64,000 bases of DNA from DASSUW01 sp963759375 (GCA_963759375.1 CAVWYY010000003.1:186001-250000); one strand, 5' to 3'; counted from the stretch's first letter, positions 25,043 to 34,350 are shown. The notes: generated from the letters alone by a model not told the origin. Translations and numbers: made by a program.

Positions 25043-25854
25043 AGCTCGCGGCCGTGGCCGAGGGGAGCCGTCCCCTCGGCCACCCGGCCTCGGGCACGCA
25101 CCGGGAGCTCACCGCGGGCGTGCCGCAGGTAGTCCAGATCGGCGCTCGCGTCGGCGCGCCCGACGGCTACCACGAGCAGCTCCTCGCGGTCCTCGGAGGC
25201 CTCGATGACCGCCACTCCGTCAGGCCCGACGGCGCGGCTTCCGCCGACGAAGCGATGCCCCGACTCGGAGCCGACGCGGTTCACGTAGACGTGGGCCAGG
25301 CGGTTGTCGAGCGCGCGGGCCCGGCTGGCCAGCTCGTGGTCGGCCCAGTACGGCGCCATGTTGGCCGACGCGGTGACGAGCAGCTCGGCCCCGGCGCGGG
25401 CGACCGCTCGCGCCGGCTCCGGGAACTCGATGTCGAAGCAGATCAGCGGTGCGACCAGCGCCCCGGCGAGCGGCACGACCAGCTGCTCGTCGCCGGGCGT
25501 GAACGCGCGGCTCTCCGCGCCGAACAGGTGGGTCTTGCGGTACACGCCCTCGAGCGTCCCGTCGCTGCCGAAGCAGGCGACGGCGTTGGCGACACCGTCG
25601 GCCAGCCGCTCGGCGAAGCCGACGACGACCGCCGTCCGGGTGGCGGCGGCCGCGTCCGCGATCGCCTGCAGCGGCGGAGCGTCCGGCGCCAGCGCGAGCT
25701 CGTCGAGGCGCCCGATCGTGTAGCCGCCGAGGAACAGCTCGGGGAACACGGCCAGGTCGGCCTCCGGCCGTTCGCGCAGCGCGCGCACCACGCGCGCGGC
25801 GTTCGCGTCGACGTCGCGCGGCGCGGGTGCGAGTTGGGCGAGCAGCGCCAGCAC
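25039..25854 (-). CDS. Carbon-nitrogen hydrolase (nitrilase superfamily)
   Basis: 271 residues with the Glu-Lys-Cys triad in order: PELFLGGY (Glu39), YRKTHLF (Lys) and LICFDIEFPE (Cys), plus the oxyanion-side ANMAPYWADHE. The family hydrolyses amides or carbamoyl groups. The gene starts at a GTG two bases after the stop of the ureohydrolase gene, so both are one operon. In polyamine breakdown an agmatine-type hydrolase and an N-carbamoylputrescine amidase-like enzyme can work in series. That link is inferred; the true substrate may be different. Confidence 0.82.
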   Translation of the reverse strand: MLALLAQLAPAPRDVDANAARVVRALRERPEADLAVFPELFLGGYTIGRLDELALAPDAPPLQAIADAAAATRTAVVVGFAERLADGVANAVACFGSDGTLEGVYRKTHLFGAESRAFTPGDEQLVVPLAGALVAPLICFDIEFPEPARAVARAGAELLVTASANMAPYWADHELASRARALDNRLAHVYVNRVGSESGHRFVGGSRAVGPDGVAVIEASEDREELLVVAVGRADASADLDYLRHARGELPVRARGRVAEGTAPLGHGREL

Positions 25855-25856
25855 GG

Positions 25857-26819
25857 CTACCGCCCGGCGCCCCCGTGATGGGCCATCGCCTCGACGGCGA
25901 TGCGCCCGGCCATCAGCGACGTGGCCGGAGTGGCCTCCAGGCTCGGCGCCGCCTCGACGACGTCCACGCCGAGCAGCCCGTCGCCCGCCACGATGCGCAC
26001 GAGCTCGATGGCCTCACGGCTCGTGAGGCCGCCGGGGGTGGGGCAGCAGGTGGCCGCGGCGAACGCCGCGTCGAGCGAGTCCACGTCGAAGGAAAGGTAG
26101 ACCCCGTCGGTCCCGCCCGCCGCCACCTCGAGCGCCCGCTCGGCCGCCCAGCGCGTGCCGCGCTCCCAGATCTCCTCGAGCCAGATCACCGTGATGCCGC
26201 GCTCCCGGCAGTACGCGATCTCCGTGCGCGGGTTCATCCAGCCGGAGATGGCGACGAGCGCGATGTGCTCGGGGTCGAAGCCGGCGTCGACGGCGCGGGT
26301 GATCGGGCAGCAGTGGTTGAGCTCCTCGCCGCCCACGTCGGCCGCCGTGTCGAGGTGCGTGTCGATCAGGACCAGGCCCGGGTTCGCATGGTGGTCGCGG
26401 ACCGCGCGGACGGCCGGGATCGTGATCGAGTGGTCGCCGCCGAGCGTCACCGGCAGCGCTCCGGCCGCGAGGATCTGGCCGATGTCGGCCTGCGCACGCT
26501 CGAACGTGCGCTGCGGGTTGGCGAGCGCGATGTCGCAGTCGCCGCAGTCGACCGGGTTGAGCGCCTCGACGAGATCGAAGTCGTACATCGCGTTGTAGGT
26601 GAGGAACTGGCAGGACACCTCGCGGATCGCCCGCGGGCCGTAGTTGGCGCCGGTGCGCGAGATGTTCGTCGCGTCGAACGGGATCCCGTAGACCGCCGCC
26701 CGCGCGCCGTGGCCGCGCAGCGCCTCCGCGTCCGCGGCCACGTGCGGCAGCCGCATGAACGATCCGGCCAGTCCGGCGTGCAGCAGGCTCGTCCACATCG
26801 TCGTGTCGGCCGTCGCCAT
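25857..26819 (-). CDS. Ureohydrolase (agmatinase/guanidino-compound hydrolase family)
   Basis: 320 residues with the arginase-fold manganese or nickel motifs in family order: GGDHS, IDTHLDTA (usual DAHxD), and SFDVDSLDAAF (usual SxDxDxxDP). The first has DTH instead of DAH and the last loop reads ATCCPTPGGLT, both unlike classic SpeB. The enzyme should hydrolyse a guanidino group to urea; agmatine, guanidinobutyrate or free guanidine are all possible. GGAGGAG lies 9 bases before the ATG. It is the first gene of a two-gene operon with the nitrilase. Confidence 0.82.
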   Translation of the reverse strand: MATADTTMWTSLLHAGLAGSFMRLPHVAADAEALRGHGARAAVYGIPFDATNISRTGANYGPRAIREVSCQFLTYNAMYDFDLVEALNPVDCGDCDIALANPQRTFERAQADIGQILAAGALPVTLGGDHSITIPAVRAVRDHHANPGLVLIDTHLDTAADVGGEELNHCCPITRAVDAGFDPEHIALVAISGWMNPRTEIAYCRERGITVIWLEEIWERGTRWAAERALEVAAGGTDGVYLSFDVDSLDAAFAAATCCPTPGGLTSREAIELVRIVAGDGLLGVDVVEAAPSLEATPATSLMAGRIAVEAMAHHGGAGR

Positions 26820-26866
26820 TCCGCGCTCCTCCTCTTGCGAGAACGATTTGGCGGCCAGTCTTGCAG

Positions 26867-27439
26867 CTACGGGGAGAGGCGCTCGGCCCGCCAGGTGCCG
26901 TCGCCCTGGAGCAGGAAGTGCTCACGATCGTGCAGGCGGTCCGGGCGGCCCTGCCAGAGCTCGACGGCGTCGGGCCTCAGGCGGTAGCCGCCCCAGAACT
27001 CGGGGCGTGGCACGTCGCCGGGGAACCGGCGCTCGATCTCGCGGACGCGCTCGTCGAGCTCGGCGCGGTCACTCAGCACGCTCCCCTGCGCCGACGCCCA
27101 GGCGCCGACCTGGGCGCCGCGCGGGCGTGACGCGAAGTACGCGTCCGACTCGGAGGCAGAGAGCCGCTCCACCGGCCCTTCGAGGCGAGCGGCGCGGTAG
27201 AGCGGCTGCCAGTACAACGTCGCGGCGGCACGTGGGTTGGCATCGAGCTCGCGGCCCTTGCGCGACCCGTAGTTGGTGAAGAACTGGATCCCGTCGTCGT
27301 CGATGCCCTTGAGCAGCACGATGCGGACCGAGGGGCGGCCGTCCGGCGTCGCTGTGGCGAGCGCCATCCGCTCGGCCTCGATGATCCCCGAGTCGGCCGC
27401 CTCCTCGAACCACTCGCGAACGAGAAGGAGTGGGTTCAC
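26867..27439 (-). CDS. pdxH: Pyridoxamine/pyridoxine 5'-phosphate oxidase
   Basis: 190 residues. FMN- and substrate-binding signatures are present: PSVRIVLLKGIDDDGIQFFTNYGSRKGRELDANP, LYWQPLYRAARLEG, SRPRGAQVGAWAS and the C-terminal FWGGYRLRPDAVELWQGR with WRAERLSP. It makes pyridoxal phosphate. The GTG start overlaps the gabD stop (GTGA). PLP production beside a transamination-linked succinate-semialdehyde dehydrogenase gene fits a shared operon. Confidence 0.93.
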   Translation of the reverse strand: MNPLLLVREWFEEAADSGIIEAERMALATATPDGRPSVRIVLLKGIDDDGIQFFTNYGSRKGRELDANPRAAATLYWQPLYRAARLEGPVERLSASESDAYFASRPRGAQVGAWASAQGSVLSDRAELDERVREIERRFPGDVPRPEFWGGYRLRPDAVELWQGRPDRLHDREHFLLQGDGTWRAERLSP

Positions 27440-28905
27440 ATCGCCATCGCGACGTACTTGATCGACAGGTACTCGTCGATGCCCTCCGGCCCGCCCTCGC
27501 GCCCGAAGCCCGACGCCTTGACGCCACCGAACGGCGCGGCCGGGTTCGACACGATGCCCTGGTTGAGCCCGACCATGCCGGTCTCGAGCTTCTCGACGAC
27601 GCGGAACGCGCGCTTGATGTCGCGCGTGTAGACGTACGCCACGAGGCCGTACTCCGTGTCGTTGGCCGCAGCGATCGCCGCGTCCTCGTCGTCGAAGCCG
27701 ATGACCGGGGCGACCGGACCGAAGATCTCCTCCTTGAGCAGCCGCGCGTCGGGGCTCACGCCGCCGAGCACGGTCGGCTCGTAGAAGTAGCCGGCGCCGT
27801 CGCGCCCGCGGCCGCCGACGAGTACCTGCGCGCCCTTGCCCGTCGCGTCCTCGACGAGCTCGGCGACCTTGCCGCGCTGCGTGTCGTCGATGAGCGGGCC
27901 GACCTTGACGTCGTCCTCGACGCCGCGCCCGACCTTCATCTCGCCGAGCTTGGCGGCCAGCTTCTCGGCGAACTCGTCGGCCACCTTGCCGGCCACGTGG
28001 AAGCGGTTGGCAGCCGTGCAGGCCTCGCCGATGTTGCGCATCTTGGCGATGACCGCGCCCTCGACGGCGGCGTCGACGTCCGCGTCCGGGAAGACGAGGA
28101 ACGGCGCGTTGCCGCCCAGCTCCATCGAGGTCCGCAGGAGCCCGGGCGCCGACTGCTCGACCAGCGTGCGCCCGACCTCGGTCGAGCCCGTGAACGTGAG
28201 CTTGCGCAGCCGCGGGTCGTTGATGATCGGCTTCGAGACCTCGCTCGACGAGGACGACGTGATCACGTTGAGCACGCCGGCGGGCAGCCCGACCTCCTCG
28301 AAGATCTTCGCCAGCGCGAGCATCGAGAGCGGCGTCTGCTGCGCGGGCTTGATGACGATCGTGCAGCCGGCCGCGATCGCCGGGCCGATCTTGCGCGTGC
28401 CCATCGCGGCCGGGAAGTTCCACGGCGTGATCGCGTAGCACGGGCCGACCGGCTGCTTCATCGTGATCAGCCGTCCGACCCCGTTGGGCGCGGTCGCGTA
28501 GCGGCCCTCGATCCGCACGGCCTCCTCGGCGAACCAGCGCAGGAACTCGGCGGCGTACGCGACCTCGGCCTTGGACTCGGCGAGCGGCTTGCCCATCTCG
28601 AGCGTCATCAGCAGCGCGAGCTCGTCCGAGCGCGCGACCATCGTCTCGAACGCGCGGCGGAGGATCTCGCCGCGCTCGCGCGGCGGGTGACCCGCCCACT
28701 CCGCCTGCACCGCGCAGGCGGCGTCGAGCGCCGCGACCGCATCATCGGCGGTCGCATCCGCGACCTCGACGAGCGTGTCGCCGGTCGACGGGTCCTCGAC
28801 GCCGAGCGTCGCGCCGCCGCTCGCGTCGCGCCACTCGCCGCCGATGTAGAGCTGGTTGGGCGCGGCCTCGACGACCGCGGTCTCACTGTCCGCTGTGATG
28901 CTCAT
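27436..28905 (-). CDS. gabD: NAD(P)-dependent succinate-semialdehyde dehydrogenase
   Basis: 489 residues of the aldehyde dehydrogenase superfamily. PWNFPAAMGTRKIGPA and GSTEVGRTL mark the cofactor site, LELGGNAP-like MELGGNAPF carries the catalytic Glu, and the catalytic Cys lies in NIGEACTAANR. The C-terminal segment PFGGVKASGFGREGGPEGIDEYL is typical of GabD. It oxidises succinate semialdehyde to succinate. Its ATG overlaps the stop of the TPP-dependent enzyme gene (ATGA), and its stop overlaps pdxH, so the three form one tight operon. Confidence 0.9.
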   Translation of the reverse strand: MSITADSETAVVEAAPNQLYIGGEWRDASGGATLGVEDPSTGDTLVEVADATADDAVAALDAACAVQAEWAGHPPRERGEILRRAFETMVARSDELALLMTLEMGKPLAESKAEVAYAAEFLRWFAEEAVRIEGRYATAPNGVGRLITMKQPVGPCYAITPWNFPAAMGTRKIGPAIAAGCTIVIKPAQQTPLSMLALAKIFEEVGLPAGVLNVITSSSSSEVSKPIINDPRLRKLTFTGSTEVGRTLVEQSAPGLLRTSMELGGNAPFLVFPDADVDAAVEGAVIAKMRNIGEACTAANRFHVAGKVADEFAEKLAAKLGEMKVGRGVEDDVKVGPLIDDTQRGKVAELVEDATGKGAQVLVGGRGRDGAGYFYEPTVLGGVSPDARLLKEEIFGPVAPVIGFDDEDAAIAAANDTEYGLVAYVYTRDIKRAFRVVEKLETGMVGLNQGIVSNPAAPFGGVKASGFGREGGPEGIDEYLSIKYVAMAM

Positions 28906-30551
28906 GCTGCCACCGTTTCCGTTCCGAGTTGCTCAGAGATGCTCACGTCGATCGAGTAGTCGATCGGGACGACGATCAGCGACGGCACGTCGAGGCTGAG
29001 CGCCTGCTGAAGGTGCCGGCCGAGGTCCTCGACCGACTCGCAGCGCCACGCCGGCATCCCGAAGGCGCCGGCGAGGCGCACGAAGTCCGGATTGGTGAAG
29101 TCGGTCCCGAAGTGGCGGCCGAACTTCTTGTCCTGCTTCCACACGATCGACCCGTACTGCGAGTTCTCCCAGATGACGTTGACGACCGCGGTGCGCAGCC
29201 GCACCGCGGTTTCCAGCTCCTGCACGTTCATGAGGAAGCCGCCGTCCCCGCTCACCGTGACCACGTTGCGGTCGGGGTGGACGAGCTTGGCGGCGATGCC
29301 GGTCGGCAGGGCGATGCCCATGCCCGCCAGGCCGTTGGCGATGAAGACGGTGTCGGGCTCGTGCGCGGGGAACATGCGCGCGATCCACAGCTTGTGCAGG
29401 CCGACGTCGGAGACCAGGATGTCCTCGCGGCCGAGCGCCTTGCGGATCTCCCACAGCGCTCGCGGGGGCTGCAGCGGGAACGCGTCGTCGTCCTTGGCGG
29501 CCTCGAAGCGGCCGAGCACGATCTCGTTCAGGCGCGAGCCCGCGGGGGTGTGCGATGTGCTGCCGAGCTGCTCCGCGAGCACGCCGAGGATGTGCGCGAG
29601 GTCGCCGATCAGGTCGGCCTCGGTCATGAAGTGCTCGTCGACGTCGGGCGTGACGGTGTCGATGCAGACGATCCGCTTGTCCTTGCGCGGGTTCCAGTTG
29701 ACCGGGGCGTGCTCGACGAGGTCGTAGCCGACGGTGATCACGACGTCGGCGTCCTCGAAGCCGGCGAGCGCGTAGTCGCGCGACTGCAGGCCGACGGTCC
29801 CGAGCGCGTGCGGGTCCTCATAGTCGAGCATGCCCTTGCCCATGAACGTCTCGGCGACGCCGATGCCGGTCGCCGCCGCGAACGCGCGCAGGGCCGGCGC
29901 GCTGCCGGTGCGGGAGACGCCGTTGCCGGCCAGCACGATCGGGTGCTCGGCGCCGGCGATGACCGCGAGCGCCGCGCGCAGCTCGTCGCCGCTCGGCTCG
30001 GGCCGGCGACGGCCACGGCGAGCGGGCAGCGGCTCGGCCTCCACGTCCTCGGCCATCACGTCTTCGGGCAGCTCGATGTGCGTCGGGCCCGGCTTCTGCG
30101 CCTCGGCGACCTTGAACGCCTTGCGCACGACCTCGGGGATCACGCGCCCGGAGTTCAGCCGCGTGTTGAACTTGGTGATCGGCCGGAGCATCGAGACGAC
30201 GTCGATGTACTGGTGCGATTCCTTGTGCATCCGCTCGAGGTCGCCCTGCCCGGTGAGCACGACCATCGGCGAGCGATCCAGGAACGCGTCGGCGACGCCG
30301 GTGACCAGGTTCGTCGCGCCCGGCCCGAGCGTGCCGAGGCAGACGCCGGCCGAGCGGGTGAGCCGGCCGTACATGTCGGCCATGTAGGCGCCCCCCTGCT
30401 CGTGGCGCACCGGGACGAACTCGATCTGCGAGCCGTCGAGCGCCTCGTTGAGGTCGAGCGTCTCCTCGCCCGGGATGCCGAACACGTAGCGGACGCCCTC
30501 GGCCTCGAGGCATTGCACGAACAGTTCCGACGCCTTCATGGGCCTAGTCAT
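28902..30551 (-). CDS. Acetolactate synthase-like TPP-dependent enzyme
   Basis: 549 residues. The N-terminal pyrimidine domain has VFGIPGEETLDLNEAL and the catalytic Glu in VRHEQGGAYMADMYGR. The C-terminal PP domain carries VTVSGDGGFLMNVQELETA, the GDG-x-N type TPP motif, followed by WENSQYGSIVW. It is the large-subunit family of acetolactate synthase, with no regulatory IlvN small subunit nearby, so a catabolic AlsS-like or related decarboxylase/ligase is likely. The ATG at 30551 has GAAGG 8 bases upstream; ATG 30539 is an alternative. It is the first gene of the gabD-pdxH operon. Confidence 0.82.
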   Translation of the reverse strand: MTRPMKASELFVQCLEAEGVRYVFGIPGEETLDLNEALDGSQIEFVPVRHEQGGAYMADMYGRLTRSAGVCLGTLGPGATNLVTGVADAFLDRSPMVVLTGQGDLERMHKESHQYIDVVSMLRPITKFNTRLNSGRVIPEVVRKAFKVAEAQKPGPTHIELPEDVMAEDVEAEPLPARRGRRRPEPSGDELRAALAVIAGAEHPIVLAGNGVSRTGSAPALRAFAAATGIGVAETFMGKGMLDYEDPHALGTVGLQSRDYALAGFEDADVVITVGYDLVEHAPVNWNPRKDKRIVCIDTVTPDVDEHFMTEADLIGDLAHILGVLAEQLGSTSHTPAGSRLNEIVLGRFEAAKDDDAFPLQPPRALWEIRKALGREDILVSDVGLHKLWIARMFPAHEPDTVFIANGLAGMGIALPTGIAAKLVHPDRNVVTVSGDGGFLMNVQELETAVRLRTAVVNVIWENSQYGSIVWKQDKKFGRHFGTDFTNPDFVRLAGAFGMPAWRCESVEDLGRHLQQALSLDVPSLIVVPIDYSIDVSISEQLGTETVAA

Positions 30552-30605
30552 ACCGCAACCTTCGTGGCTTCCATGTGTCGGCACTAACCTCACCCCTGCT
30601 CGCGT

Positions 30606-32003
30606 ATGCGCCGCCTGATCCTTCTCACCCTCGCCGCCGTGCTCGTCGTGGCGGTCCCCGCCGACGCGGCCCGGAAGCGCTTCACGATCCGTGGCGCGGG
30701 CTTCGGCCACGGCGTGGGGATGAGCCAGTACGGCGCCTACGGCTACGCGCAGCACGGCGTGACCTACGACCGGATCCTGGCGCACTACTACAAGGGCACC
30801 ACGCTCGGGACGACCGACCCGGCGTTCACCGTGCGTGTGCTGGTGCAGTCGACGGGCACGGCGAGCTTCACCGGCGCCGGGCGCGCGGGCACGCGCAAGC
30901 TGAGCCCGGGCAAGACGTACCGCGCGCAGCGGTACGGCGCCTCGCAGGTGGCGCTCATGGGCCCGCGCGGCAACCGCCTCGGCGTCTACTCGGCGCCGCT
31001 CCAGGTGGCCCCGGCGAGCGGCAGCGTGCTGCGGCTCGGCGGCATGGGCCGCTACCGCGGCAACCTCGAGTTCCGGCCCGACCTGTTCGCCGGCGTCAAC
31101 GCGATCAACGCGGTGGCGCTGGAGGATTACGTGGCCGGCGTCGTGGCGCGCGAGTCGCCGAGCTCGTGGCCGGCCGAGGCGCTGAAGGCACAGGCCGTCG
31201 CGGCGCGCACCTACGCGGTGACGACGTCGAAGGCCGGCAGCGGGTTCGACCAGTACGCCGACACGCGCTCGCAGGTCTACGGCGGCGTGGCCGCCGAGAC
31301 GGCGTCGACGAACGCGGCGGTGACCGCGACCCGCGGGCAGGTCGTCACCTACGACGGGGCGCCGGTCGTCACCTACTTCTTCTCGACCTCCGGCGGGCGC
31401 ACCGAGAACGTCGAGAACACGAACCTCGGCACCGAGCCCAAGCCGTGGCTGAAGTCGGTCAAGGATCCCTACGACGGCGTGTCGCCCAAGCACCGCTGGG
31501 GGCCGATCCGCATGAGCACCGCCAGCGCGGGCGCCCGCCTGAGCGGGCTCGTCAAGGGCCGCTTCAAGGGCATCCGCGTGACCAAGCGCGGCAGGTCGCC
31601 CCGGATCGTCACCGCGTACGTGATCGGCACCGGCGGGCGGACGAAGGTCAGCGGCGCGACGCTCCGCGCCCGCTTTGGCCTGTATGACTCGTGGGCCTAC
31701 TTCACCTCGATCGGCACCCGCAAGAAGAAGCCGCCGGCGCCGACCGACCCCCGCACCGGCGGGACCAAGCCGCCGGCGGCCGCCGCGTTCGGCCCGCGCC
31801 CGCGCACCGTGCTCGCCGGCACCGTCTACCCGGAGCGCACCGGCGCCGAGGTGCAGATCCAGCTCCTCGACAGCGGCACCTGGCGCACCGTCACCTCGAC
31901 GATCGTGCGCCGCGGCGGCCGCTACAGCGCCGCGGTCGCCCGCGCCGGCACCTACCGCGCGATCTTCTCCGGCGACGCCGGGCCGGCGATCCGCGTCGGC
32001 TGA
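30606..32003 (+). CDS. Exported SpoIID/LytB domain protein
   Basis: 465 residues with a signal peptide (LLTLAAVLVVAVPADA). The SpoIID-family start IRGAGFGHGVGMSQYGAYGYAQHG and the conserved VALEDYVAGVVARESPSSWPAEALKAQAVAARTYA are both clear, along with YFFSTSGGRTENVEN. These domains act on peptidoglycan glycan strands (LytB is an amidase enhancer). The C-terminal 100 residues are Pro-rich and then form a possible beta domain. A SpoIID-like protein in a non-sporulating actinobacterium suggests a role in wall remodelling. It is followed by repeat copy 2. Confidence 0.85.
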   Translation: MRRLILLTLAAVLVVAVPADAARKRFTIRGAGFGHGVGMSQYGAYGYAQHGVTYDRILAHYYKGTTLGTTDPAFTVRVLVQSTGTASFTGAGRAGTRKLSPGKTYRAQRYGASQVALMGPRGNRLGVYSAPLQVAPASGSVLRLGGMGRYRGNLEFRPDLFAGVNAINAVALEDYVAGVVARESPSSWPAEALKAQAVAARTYAVTTSKAGSGFDQYADTRSQVYGGVAAETASTNAAVTATRGQVVTYDGAPVVTYFFSTSGGRTENVENTNLGTEPKPWLKSVKDPYDGVSPKHRWGPIRMSTASAGARLSGLVKGRFKGIRVTKRGRSPRIVTAYVIGTGGRTKVSGATLRARFGLYDSWAYFTSIGTRKKKPPAPTDPRTGGTKPPAAAAFGPRPRTVLAGTVYPERTGAEVQIQLLDSGTWRTVTSTIVRRGGRYSAAVARAGTYRAIFSGDAGPAIRVG

Positions 32004-32016
32004 CGCGGGCGCTGCA

Positions 32017-32207
32017 GAACGTCAACTGCGGCCGGGTAGGGAGGCCGAGGGTCGACCGTGTCGGCGGTCTCTGGCGACTTGACAACCTCACACGTGGTCA
32101 AGCCGCCAGCCGGCATCGTCTGGCGCGTTCGGGTCGCATACCGACCCCAACGCGCCAGCGATCGCCAGCGACGTGGGAGTGCCGCGCTCCCTTACCCAGC
32201 CGCAGTT
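32017..32207. repeat. Terminal-inverted-repeat hairpin element, copy 2
   Basis: Left end at 32017-32044 (core AACTGCGGCCGGGTAGGGAG, one base from the family core). Right end CTCCCTTACCCAGCCGCAGTT-type at 32187-32207. The interior shares no sequence with copy 1 but folds into two long hairpins. Hairpin A: 32071-32083 against 32097-32109 (CTGGCGACTTGAC / GTCAAGCCGCCAG, 13 positions, one A-C mismatch). Hairpin B: 32120-32136 against 32142-32158 (17 positions, one C-C mismatch, loop CATAC). It lies between the convergent SpoIID and MaoC genes, 13 bases past the SpoIID stop. Confidence 0.85.
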
Positions 32208-32220
32208 CGCCGGTACCGCG

Positions 32221-32676
32221 CTAGCCCGTGTAGACCCGGGCGAGGGTCTCGGCGACGCAGACGGGCTTCTCGCCGCCGTCGCGCTCGAACGTCAGCTCCA
32301 GCGTCATCTGGGCGCCGCCAGGGACATCCTCGAGCTTGGCCAGCTTGGCGGTCATGCGCACGCGTTCGCCGACCGGCAGCGGCGCCGGGAAGCGGACCTT
32401 GTTGAGCCCGTAGTTGATCGCGAACGCGAAGCCGTCGAGCGCGAGGACCTGCTCGGTGAACCGCGGCGCGAGCGAGAGCGTGTAGTAGCCGTGGGCGATC
32501 GTGCCGCCGAACGGCGTGTCCTTCGCGCGGGCGGGATCGACGTGGATCCACTGGTGGTCGCCGGTCACGTCGGCGAACGTGTCGATGTCCGCCTGCGTGA
32601 CCTCGTGCCACTCCGAGGTGCCCAGCGTCTCGCCCTCGGCCGCCTTCAGCTCGTCCAGCCCCGTGATCGTCCTCAT
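32221..32676 (-). CDS. MaoC-like (R)-hydratase
   Basis: 151 residues with the hydratase-2 motif: catalytic Asp/His in VTGDHQWIHVDPARA, followed by TPFGGTIAHGYYTLSL. This fold hydrates enoyl-CoA to (R)-3-hydroxyacyl-CoA, for fatty-acid breakdown or polyhydroxyalkanoate precursors. It is monocistronic by spacing and convergent with SpoIID, with repeat copy 2 between them. Its promoter region is shared with the divergent exonuclease gene. Confidence 0.9.
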   Translation of the reverse strand: MRTITGLDELKAAEGETLGTSEWHEVTQADIDTFADVTGDHQWIHVDPARAKDTPFGGTIAHGYYTLSLAPRFTEQVLALDGFAFAINYGLNKVRFPAPLPVGERVRMTAKLAKLEDVPGGAQMTLELTFERDGGEKPVCVAETLARVYTG

Positions 32677-32702
32677 GGGCGGGCACCATATCCTGAGGCG
32701 CC

Positions 32703-33560
32703 GTGAGCCAACCCCTGCTGATCTGTGATGCGCCCGCGCTGCTCTATCGCGCGTTCTTCGCCCTGCCGGACTCGATCACCGACGACGACGGGCATCCGGT
32801 CAACGCGCTGCTCGGCTCGGTCAACCAGGTCCTGTGGTGCGTGGACAAGTACGACCCGCGCGCGGTGGTGTTCTGCTTCGGCGCCGAGGCCGGCGAGTAC
32901 CGCGTCGAGGCCTACCCCGACTACCACGCCGACCGCCCGCCGATGCCCGACCCGCTGCAGTGGCAGTGGAGCAAGGCGCCCGAGCTCTACGAGGCGCTGG
33001 GCTGGAGCGTGGCCGCGACCGAGGACCTCGAGGCCGACGACCTGCTGCATTCGCTCGCGGAGGTCGAGACCGCCGGAGGCGGGACCACGCTGATCCTCAC
33101 CGGCGACCGCGACATGTTCCAGTGCACGAACGACTCCGTGACCGTGCTGCTCCAGCGCACCGGCGGCGACGGCCCTGAGGAGGTCACGCCCGACGTCGTG
33201 CGCGAGAAGTACGGCGTCGACCCCGAGCAGGTGCCGGACTTCATCGCGCTGCGCGGCGACCCGTCCGACGGCCTGCCGGGCGCCAAGGGGATCGGCCCGA
33301 AGACGGCCGCCGACCTGCTGCGCCGGAAGGGCGACCTCGACCACGCGATCCTCGGAGCGATCCGTGAGAAGCCGTCGGTCCGCCGCGCGCTGATCGAGCA
33401 GGCCGACGAGCTGCGGTCGTTCAAGGACATCGCGACGCTGCGCACCATCCCGCTCGAGCGCCCGCCGGACGCCCCGGCCGACTTCGCCCGGGGCTCCAAG
33501 GCCGCCGCCGAGCTGGGCATGGGCCGCCTCTCCAAGCGGCTCGAGGAGCTCGCCGGCTGA
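32703..33560 (+). CDS. 5'-3' exonuclease of the Pol I N-terminal type
   Basis: 285 residues: the free-standing 5'-nuclease domain found as the first third of DNA polymerase I. The metal-binding Asp series includes LICDAPALLYRAFFALPD, DLEADDLLH and LTGDRDMFQC, and the helix-hairpin-helix region is GDPSDGLPGAKGIGPKTAADLL. It would remove RNA primers or flaps. A TATCCT box sits exactly 8 bases before the GTG, a leaderless arrangement. A lactamase-fold hydrolase gene follows 4 bases later. Confidence 0.9.
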   Translation: MSQPLLICDAPALLYRAFFALPDSITDDDGHPVNALLGSVNQVLWCVDKYDPRAVVFCFGAEAGEYRVEAYPDYHADRPPMPDPLQWQWSKAPELYEALGWSVAATEDLEADDLLHSLAEVETAGGGTTLILTGDRDMFQCTNDSVTVLLQRTGGDGPEEVTPDVVREKYGVDPEQVPDFIALRGDPSDGLPGAKGIGPKTAADLLRRKGDLDHAILGAIREKPSVRRALIEQADELRSFKDIATLRTIPLERPPDAPADFARGSKAAAELGMGRLSKRLEELAG

Positions 33561-33564
33561 GTCC

Positions 33565-34350
33565 GTGCGCGTCCACCCGATCCAGACCGGCACCGTGCAG
33601 ATCCACGAGCGCCAGCGGATCGGCGCCAAGGGGCCGCTGCGGCAGCTGAAGATGCTCACCGACCGGGAGTGGACTGAGCCACTCCCGATCCTCGCGTGCC
33701 TGATCGAGCACCCCGAGGGGCTGATCGTGGTCGACACCGGCGAGACCGCACGGGCGCTGCAGCCCGGCTACTTCCCGCGCTGGCATCCCTACTTCCGCAG
33801 CTGCATGCGCCTCGACGTCACGCCCGACGACGAGATCGGCCCGGCGATCCAGCGCCTGGGTTTCAGCCCGCGGGACGTGCGCTGGGTCGTGTTGACGCAC
33901 ATGCACACCGATCACGCGGGCGGGCTCGCGCACTTCCCCGACAGCGAGGTCGTGGTCACCCACGAGGAGTGGGAGCACGCGACCGGCCGCGCCGGCCGCC
34001 GGCGCGGCTATCCCAACAAGCGCTGGCCGGACTGGCTGAAGCCCACGCTCGTGAGCGCCCCCGACAGCCTCACCGCGGCCGGCGACGTGCGGCTCGTGCC
34101 GACGCCCGGCCACACGCCCGGGCACATGTCGGTCACCGTCGAGGCCGACGACGCGTTCGTGATCATCGCCGGCGATGCGTCGTACACCGAGCGGTCGATG
34201 CTCGACGGCGCGGTCGACGGCGTCGCCTCCGACGCGCAGGCGATGCTCGACTCACAGGCGAGGCTGCGCGCACTCGTCGCGGAGCGGTCGGCGACGTACG
34301 CGCCGACGCACGACCCCGAGTCGATCGCGCGGCTTCAGGTCTTGGGCTGA
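33565..34350 (+). CDS. Metallo-beta-lactamase fold hydrolase (AHL lactonase-like)
   Basis: 261 residues. Zinc ligands are in THMHTDHAGGL (HxHxDH), GHTPGHMSV and the later Asp in IIAGDASYTE, the order found in N-acyl-homoserine lactonase-like MBL proteins. The enzyme could open lactones or cleave other esters; substrate not evident. The GTG start lies 4 bases after the exonuclease stop. The 3' end overlaps the convergent degenerate GGDEF gene by 16 bases. Confidence 0.82.
   Translation: MRVHPIQTGTVQIHERQRIGAKGPLRQLKMLTDREWTEPLPILACLIEHPEGLIVVDTGETARALQPGYFPRWHPYFRSCMRLDVTPDDEIGPAIQRLGFSPRDVRWVVLTHMHTDHAGGLAHFPDSEVVVTHEEWEHATGRAGRRRGYPNKRWPDWLKPTLVSAPDSLTAAGDVRLVPTPGHTPGHMSVTVEADDAFVIIAGDASYTERSMLDGAVDGVASDAQAMLDSQARLRALVAERSATYAPTHDPESIARLQVLG

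Noticed and set aside
30606..32003. SpoIID and SpoIIM-like genes as evidence of sporulation
   Set aside because: Both families are common in non-sporulating actinobacteria, and no other sporulation gene is present in the window.
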